Shown: piece after piece, positions 57,138 through 64,000 of the stretch
Layout: each line of letters opens with the position of its first letter
Position numbering within the stretch: the stretch's first letter is position 1
From: Falciphora oryzae
Lineage: Eukaryota; Ascomycota; Sordariomycetes; Magnaporthales; Magnaporthaceae
Assembly (NCBI GenBank): GCA_000733355.1
Contig: JNVV01000004.1
Coordinates: 1,167,046-1,231,045, forward strand
Direction: 5' to 3'
Length of the DNA stretch: 64,000 nucleotides
Position numbers and translations under genes: made by a program
The notes under the pieces: model-generated
What the model saw: the letters and a program-made list of their open reading frames with translations, nothing else
Databases searched by the model: none
Told to the model about the DNA's origin: nothing

Positions 57138-60100
57138 GACGACCACGACGGAAGACGACCAAAAGGGCTTGATATGTCGAGCGGATCGGTCAATCAATCT
57201 ATCGAGCTCAAACCCCAGACGTCGGCGGCGGCACACGAAGGAATGAATGCTTGGAGCGGGCAATCTTCATCCGGACCACCACCCCCGGTTGCTTAGCTCT
57301 TTCAAGCCAAGCCGACGCCCGAAACATGGGGTCCCGTGAGACAGAGAGAGGGCTTGCTGCCAAGCGAGACTGGAGCCCGTTTCCCATCACCACGACTCAA
57401 ACCGACGTTTTGCCAGCCGCAAGCTGCAACTTTCGCATCCCCCTCGGGTATGGGATTCTCGTAACATTCCCATGTTCAAGGTCCGCCGCCGCCCTCTTGC
57501 TCAGTTTTGGGTCTTTGTTTCTTGTGTGCACCATCACCCTGGGGCCCCCCTCGCTTCGGCTCCGGCTCTGGGACGGAGAAGGGGATCCATTGTCGGAGCG
57601 GTGAAGCGTTGATCACCATGGAAGCTGCTTCCACGTTGAAAAGGTGGATTCTGTTTGGCGAAAGATTTTTTTTTTTGTCTTTTGGTTGTGGCGCCGGGTG
57701 GAACCTGCGATGGCCTGACTGGAGACGGGCCCGGCGCGTGAAACATCGTGCCACCGCACCGCGAGTCGAGACGAGAGGCTGTCCTAAAGGATGGCTCTCC
57801 CATTTGGCGGCGACGATATCAAGTAAATAGCAAAATCCCGTCTCGTGTTTCCAGAATGGATGCCCAGAGCAGCGGCGATATCGTCCCAAGCTCTTGTGCT
57901 GCATCTCCAGATCAGATCTGGTCAACATCAGACCGGCCGTTGTTGCATTTGGACGATTCCAAGCCGCAGTAAAAGTGCCGCGAAAGCAAGACACAAAACA
58001 TGGAGCCAGGGGTGCTGATCGGAAAGACCGGATGGACCCACCATCAGGCGATCAACGAGCCATCCTCGGCCATCACCCATGATGTTCAGACCGTCGTCGC
58101 CATGGCGCACAGTCCTCAAGTTTAGACAATTTAAGCTTACAAGCTGTCAGCCAGGCCCTCCCCCTGGGCTGGCCACGGCTGGCCCAGAGGCGACAAGACA
58201 AGCTCGACAGGGCGGGCGGCCAGGTCGTGTCTCAGGCGAACCGGGCCAGAGCCTGCATCGTATCGGAGCAGTTACTTGTTGTGCTGTTGTCGGCTAACAT
58301 GCCGGCTTGGGCCCTGCAGCACATACAGTATACAGTGGGTGCCGTGTCTTGGCCGTCTTTCGTTGCTGTGCAAGACCATCGTGGTCGGTATCGTGGTAAC
58401 AATCAAATTGATCTCCATGTTTGGCCTCCACAGCCCGCAGCGAGCCGCCCAAGGGTTTGCTGCGAGGTGGCGCGGTTTTTGATTCTGATCCTGGCGGTAA
58501 TGGAAGCAGCCACAGCCCGAGGTCTGTCGCGTTTGATCCCTCGAGATGGGAATCCCGTAACCTCGAGGTGGCTGGCGCGAAGTGCATCGATTGGAGGCCA
58601 GCCCGTCTTGCCTGCGGCTCCGTTGTTTGTCCAAAGGGCTGCTGCTTGTGGCTGTCGTTCGGGGCTTCACCAGACAGACGTTGGGCCACGGGCAGGCCGG
58701 CCCTGGCCCATGGAGCAAATTTCGGATACACCCAATCCCACAGCGGGCTTCCCTGCAGTCCCCACATAGAGGCCGGGACCCTCAAACACTGCTGCGTCAG
58801 CGCGGTGGAGGCTGAGACGGGCTGCTTGGCTCGGGAGAATCCTCAAGAGAAGGCGGGCGCATTTTGCCACACATGGAACCCGCGCATGGAACATCGATCT
58901 TGCTCAGCAGCTCGTCAGCAGAGCAGAGAATCTAATCCATCTCGCATTGTCGATGACTGTCGAGAGTTCGTGCGGTTCCGAGCTGCAGATGCGCATGCCG
59001 TGGAAGCGTGCTGTGCCACCATCCACAAGCGCTTAGTTGCTGGTCATGTTCTCCTGCTGCTGCCCGGGCGAAAAGGATCAACATATCAACCACCCTCGAC
59101 TCTGGGGGAGCAGACGAGCCGAGCCAGGCACCACCAGCAGCCGTGGTGGTGCCGGTCAAGCTTTTCCAGGGATGAAGCCCGCAACCAAGCCTCAATTCTA
59201 AGGAGCACAAAGGGAAGAACAATCAAGACGCTGGAAGCCTGCCTCTCGGCCCCTGACCAGGATGGGCGGTCGGCTCAACGGCAAGAAAAGAACCAGTGCC
59301 GCAGTAAGATTTTTTGTGGTGCGCCCGGCCGCTGTCAACGATCATCAGCGAAACCCAGACTCCAGCAATGTTCCTGGCGCTTCCTGGGATCTGGAGGCTC
59401 TTTCAGCAGACTCAGCACGCTAGCTGGATTGGGACCATCCTGTCCCCCTCGACAATGCCAAACCACACCACCATGGGCACAACCCAGATCCTCAGCCGCC
59501 CCGATTCGAACCATCCGTCTGGGTTGGACGTCGTCGCCAGAGCGCCTGTTAGTCTGCGGGAGACACACTCTGGCGTCTCGGGCTTTAGTGACAACAAAAG
59601 TGCACTAAGGCTAGCTAGTGTGGTCTTGGTTTGGGGCCTTTGTTCCGACCAGGGGCCATCCCGACCGAGGCCAGGGGGCCCTGTGACAAGGGTCTCCGAC
59701 TGGCCGGAGGGCCGCCCAACTAGGAAATGGGGGCCCCTTGCGACACCGCTGCATGGGTGCGCCTTTGCTCTGATTCGCCCGCCGCCCATCTCTAACCGCC
59801 CGCGCCATCCCAATCGCTAGGGGTCCCCCCCGGCCGAAGTTTGCTTGTGCTATTCTCAACGACGACGCCTGCTCTCTTCACCCACATTTTTGCCTGCCCG
59901 CCCAATGGGTCCCTACTGACCAGGCACTGCCTTCTTTTAGTCGCCTGGCCGACTGATGGCCGAGTAATTCCCTCCAGGGCGCTCGACAGCCAGTTGCTGG
60001 CCCTGTTGGCCCTGCTGGCCGACCAGAGGCCTCAGAAGCTCAGCAGACCATTTTTGAAGCGATCAATTGCAGGCTCAATTACGGGAAAACCGGCAGCGGG

Positions 60101-61828
60101 AAATGCGCGGCCCACCGCTCGGGTAGCTTGGCTTTTCTCGCTTCTGGATATCGACTCGGCTCGGCAGCATGATGGATGCTTCTCGCCACGGGTCCCTGTT
60201 CCCACTTCTTCTTTTTTTTTTTCTTGCGCACTCTCCCTTTCTTCCTTGCCCCCGGCTGGTGCGTGCTGGCTGGATCCCCGTCACCGCAAGCGCAGAGCAT
60301 CGCTACAGGCCAGGTGCTCGATTTGACCCATTTCTGCTAGCGCATCTGCCACCGTTTTCCCGTCACAAGGAGTGGAAGACGACAGCGCTTCACAGTAGCT
60401 AGCGCCTGGTCTGGTCTGGGGGTTCGGGGACACGACGTCACGACGTGCCTGCTCCTTCGCGGCCGCCAGCTGCGTGATGGACGAATAGTAAGGTGGTCGA
60501 GGGCTTGGCTCGTCAGACCCTGGGGCCAGCCAGGAGGAGCTTCGGCCCAGTCTGCCAGCCATCTGGGCTCCGAACCCATCTCTCGCACGAGGGCGGGCGG
60601 CTACTGCCACACCCCTTTTGCCTGCGAGTATTTTTTCCTACACCGTTCCGTATCCCGAGTACATTATACGCACGCAAAACCCACATTCGGCTGCATGCAT
60701 GCACGCCCCCCTCCCTCTCCGCCCACGCGCCGCCTGCCCATCACCTCTGTTGAGCTGCACCCCTCCCGCCGGTGGGCCCCCCCATGCTACTTCTTAAACT
60801 CGCATCTGTCCCGCTTGTTTGAAGATCAGGCACGCACCTCCTCCGTTGCTAAAATACCCCCTACTTGCCTCGACTTTGCTCGGCCTCCTGGATCTGCCGT
60901 CGTCTCTGTCTGATCCTCAAACCTGGGCCCTCAATGCGGAGTCGCCCTATCCCTGATATCGCCGCCTCAGAAGCTCCGTCCCCATACAGCCGCGCGACGC
61001 CCACGAGCGCCATAGCACTACCCCCTCGCAGCCGTTTGTTCCGGCCCTCTTTTTCACAAGGCACACCACGTCCGGTTATGCCGCTCGGATGCCCGCTGTC
61101 ATCATAGATCAGATCAGCAGGACGTGGATCGCAAACGAAGCTGCTGCCCACCAGCTGCACCCGCCCCAGAAACGTCCGATACGGGGGCCCTCGGTTGCTA
61201 GAGCCTTGTCTGATACACACCGGGTCGACGCACCGGCCGCCGCCTGGGGTCCTTGCCCTTTAGGGGGGCAAGACCCAACGACGTGGACCCTGCGACCCAT
61301 ACCCGCGATATAGTCCCCCGTGGACCCGCACCGTTTCCATCCATTCTTCTTCTACCCTCTTGGCCTTTTCTTCTTCTTCTTCGCCCTCCGCCCCTCTCCT
61401 TCCCTTCTTGCATTCGTCAGACTGCCAGCACTGGTGCCTCGCCTGTCGATAGCCCTCTTTCATATCGGCTGGTCTTCGATTCCGTTCTCAACCCACCCGC
61501 AGGTCCGGATACCTGTTTTGTTACCTTCTCTTCGAGTCTCCTTCTAGCCGTTCTTTGTATTATTTTGTTTTGTTTTATTAGTCCTTATTCTTGTTTTTCT
61601 TTGCATCCGCCATCTCCTCCCGCATCCGTGTTGCCGAGCAATCCGACGAACGACAACGACGACGACGACCTTCCGAGCAGGCATTACCGGAGAGGCATCT
61701 GCAGGGCTGAGATTTTGGGGCTTGGGAAAGAAAGAGACTGGGACTTTTGTTGTTTTTTCCACTGGCATAATCTGCAAGGCATTGCAAGCGAATCTACCGA
61801 CGACACGACGAACCGACTTTAGAGCAAG

Positions 61829-62418
61829 ATGGGAAGGCTTATCAAGAACCACTGGGCCAGGCTCATTGTCCTGAGCGCCGCAGCTTGTAAGTTTCATTTC
61901 CGGCAGGCGCCTGCCATTCTGGGGATGCCACAAGGAGCCCAGCTAACCAAAAGCCCTTTCAACCAATCTAGACCAGGTTGCGGCCGCCCTCGAGGCTTAC
62001 TTCTGGCCAAAGATCTTCTGGGACTTCATAACGACGAACCTCGACGGTGCCGTCCGGCCCATACCGTCGCTGCAGACGATCAACCTGGTGCTAGGCCTAG
62101 TCATGCTCGCCTGGGAGTGGCCCGTCGGCTTCATCGCCGGCTCCTCGATGCACAGGAGCATCGAGGTCAGGCTGGCCGTCATCCCCATGGCCGCGCTCGC
62201 CGCAGCCCTCATCTACCAGGGCACCAACGCCGCCATCTACTACGTGGTCGGCATGGTCGTCTACTTTTGGGCCTACAGCGAGGGAGAGGTGAGACAAGCT
62301 CTTTGACACTCTTTGAGTATGATATCCGGTGCTAACCAAAACCCTTCTTGTACAGATCATCTGCGCAAAGCCGTGGACTCTGCCCCAGCGCAGCCGCGGC
62401 GGCGGCTCCCGGGTTTAA
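61829..62418 (+). CDS. Small conserved fungal membrane protein, 145 aa
   Basis: I recognise this as a conserved Pezizomycotina protein of unknown function; recent annotations use a DUF name (DUF7727). Exons 61829-61886, 61972-62288, 62356-62418; joins phase 1 and phase 0. It begins MGRLIKNHWARLIVLSAAAY with a first helix, continues PKIFWDFITTNLDGAVRP, and has three more hydrophobic helices (LQTINLVLGLVMLAWEW, LAVIPMAALAAALIY, AAIYYVVGMVVYFWAYSEG), giving about four membrane spans. It ends IICAKPWTLPQRSRG, a short tail likely facing the cytosol. All three exons are needed: the tail KPWTLPQR is on the last. The long pyrimidine-rich leader (61330-61620) suggests one long 5' UTR. No link with neighbours is seen. 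Confidence 0.88.
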
Positions 62419-64000
62419 ACTGGACTTTTTGGGCTCTGCTCCAATTCCTCCCCTCGATATTTTTACACAATAAACTCTATCATCAACCAGCATTTCATCA
62501 TCGTCATCAAAACAATCAGCATCCGGCTTTCTCTCCAGTCCGCGGGGGCCAATGGTCAGCAACAAAGGGACCTGCGGGGAGGGAGGTGATTTGTCTACAT
62601 TATATACCCCTTACGGCATTTGTTACTACTACTATTACTCAAGAAAGACATTCAATATTTTTTTGCACAATGGGCAACCTTTGTGACACCCGCCTTCCTC
62701 GACACTCGTGCTTTCCCTCTTCGCGCCCGCTGCTCGGCAATACCGACTCGTGCCCCCGATAAAAAGAACGACCAGCCCGATCAACCGACCGCCAGACGAT
62801 GACAAACCGACACTGCTTTACATACTGGGACGCTAGCGACGGCCGTTAGGCATCACAACCCTTAATGTCTCGACGGTCCGACGTCCGAGAGGAAAAATTA
62901 ATATGATCGTCTTACGAAAGTCACCGCGACGCTCCCGCCTGATTGCTGGGACGGACGACACAATCGCCGAGCCGAGAGAAGGGACAACAATACGAAAGCA
63001 CGAGCCGTCGAGCACAGGTCGCGAAACGGAGTCTTTCTACTACAAACGAACCCGAGCACGGGAGAAGGCGGGCGGACTGCTACACGAAATATGTGGTTTT
63101 TGAACTGCTTGGAGATTGAGAAAAGCTTTTTTTGTGTTTTTCTCATCGAGGGAGCTCGGAGCAGCCTCGATCCAGGGCGCAAGAGGAGTTGCTTTTTTTT
63201 TTTTTTTTTTTTTTTTTCGGTCCATGCATGATTTCCAGCGCGTCAATGTCCTTTTTTCTTTTTTCCCTGTCCCTTTTTTCCTTTTCACCCTATCAAATAC
63301 TTCTCTGGTTAGTTTTTCACACACCTACTATTGTCGTTGACGTCGTTGTGTTATCTCTTATTTTGCATTGCAGCATCTTTGGGGCGGGCCAAGGAGAAAT
63401 AAAGGAGCAGAAAAAAAAACAAGGAGGAACAAAGGGGGTTGATGGGATTTTTTTTTTTTTTTTTTTTAGAAGGTGGGAGGGTTGATGAATGGAGAGGAAA
63501 GGGAGCAGCGACGTATGGGTTTTGTTTTTGTTGTTCCGCTACAGAAACATCTCCCTCCTGTTGGCCGATTTCCTTCCCGTCTCTCACACCACCTTTTGCA
63601 TCCAGGGCATCTTTTTTTCTGGCGACATTTTTTTTTCTTATCACTGTCACAGGGTCTGAAAGAGGCTGGTAAGTTGGCGCTCTCGTGGCCGTGCCAGCCA
63701 GAGAAAAGATGCATTCGATGGAGGAATTGTTGGAAGAGACGACGAAAAAAAAAAAAGTATATTTGGCCGTGGACATCCTCTCTCTCTCTCTCCTACAATA
63801 ACATGTTCCACAAACAGCTCCAGATTTTTCCTTTTCTCACGATACCTGTGTCCCATCGTCTTTTTGTTTAATATTTTCTACTACTCCTTGTTTTCTTTTT
63901 TTACAGGACATGACCTCGGCACACAAAGATGTGAGAGGCGTCTTTCGAAACGGAAACCATACATGCTCTAGGTACAGCAGCACTTAATCACCCTTCACAA
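62419..64000. other. Non-coding right end of the window
   Basis: No gene supported. It carries the 3' UTR of the membrane protein, then T-rich DNA with runs of T25 (63193-63217) and T20 (63448-63467) and a (TCTC)n stretch near 63777-63792. A gene may begin beyond 64000, but no exon can be defended here. Confidence 0.5.
63193..63217. repeat. Poly(T) run of 25
   Basis: Uninterrupted T tract; a second run of 20 lies 230 bases downstream at 63448-63467. Confidence 0.9.

Larger units (their letters stand above)
53789..61828. other. 8-kb region without a supportable gene
   Basis: The longest gap between genes. The frames seen, including a 395-codon frame at 58421-59608 with only a TTG start, have random composition, overlap on both strands and show no domain. 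It contains a T35 run (56191-56225), a GT repeat (57121-57137) and a pyrimidine-rich stretch (61330-61620) leading to the gene at 61829. It could hold non-coding transcripts or an extended promoter; nothing identifies one. Confidence 0.5.

Noticed and set aside
58421..59608. 395-codon open frame on the plus strand
   Set aside because: Only a TTG at its start, mixed random composition rich in Arg, Ser and Cys, no domain, and other long frames overlap it on both strands; expected by chance in GC-rich DNA.
1..64000. CRISPR arrays, rRNA genes, defence or biosynthetic gene clusters
   Set aside because: No regularly spaced repeats, no 5S/18S-like sequence, and no polyketide, peptide synthetase, terpene or defence signature in any translated frame.

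Overview
This is a window of nuclear DNA from a filamentous ascomycete (Pezizomycotina, probably a Sordariomycete). The evidence is dense single-copy eukaryotic genes with short introns (55-176 nt), GT-AG splice sites with CTAAC/CTGAC branch points, GC-rich coding DNA, and a transposon decayed by C-to-T changes at CpA, the mark of repeat-induced point mutation (RIP). Order-level placement is inference. I modelled introns by hand, keeping the reading frame across every junction; exon coordinates are in each entry. The sequence contains one assembly gap (38054-38252).

Layout, left to right: a conserved protein of unknown function (+, 1691-5178); cytidine deaminase with four exons (+, 6074-6979); a membrane-anchored alpha/beta hydrolase (-, 7443-8937); a RIP-degraded pogo/Fot1-type DNA transposon with 88-bp inverted repeats and a TA target duplication (9989-12821); a full-size ABCA-type transporter (-, 12955-18180); a Ser/Pro-rich conserved protein (+, 21705-22721); a secreted mucin-like protein with a Cys-rich tail (+, 23557-25103); the PP2A activator/prolyl isomerase RRD1 (-, 25534-26904), divergent from the exosome subunit RRP46 (+, 27325-28393); NAD kinase (+, 32955-34872); an AAA+ ATPase interrupted by the gap (-, 36659-39199); a homeobox transcription factor (-, 40666-42984); Ran GTPase (-, 45540-46614); the proteasome chaperone Nas2/PSMD9 (-, 47893-48880); a Dbl-type RhoGEF (+, 50335-53788); and a small four-helix membrane protein (+, 61829-62418).

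Most genes are housekeeping genes of unrelated pathways (pyrimidine salvage, RNA decay, NADP supply, nuclear transport, proteasome assembly, Rho signalling), each with its own promoter. I see no biosynthetic gene cluster, defence system, rRNA, convincing tRNA or CRISPR. The long non-coding stretches (18.2-21.7, 28.4-33.0 and 53.8-61.8 kb) contain only ORFs of random composition.

The best leads are: the transposon, whose termini escaped the mutation that saturates its interior and whose three catalytic acid positions all read Asn at exact DD35D spacing; two GC-AG introns, one splitting the Ran P-loop; a cytidine deaminase lacking the usual Arg after its catalytic Glu; and long poly(T)/poly(A) runs, several of them inside introns.
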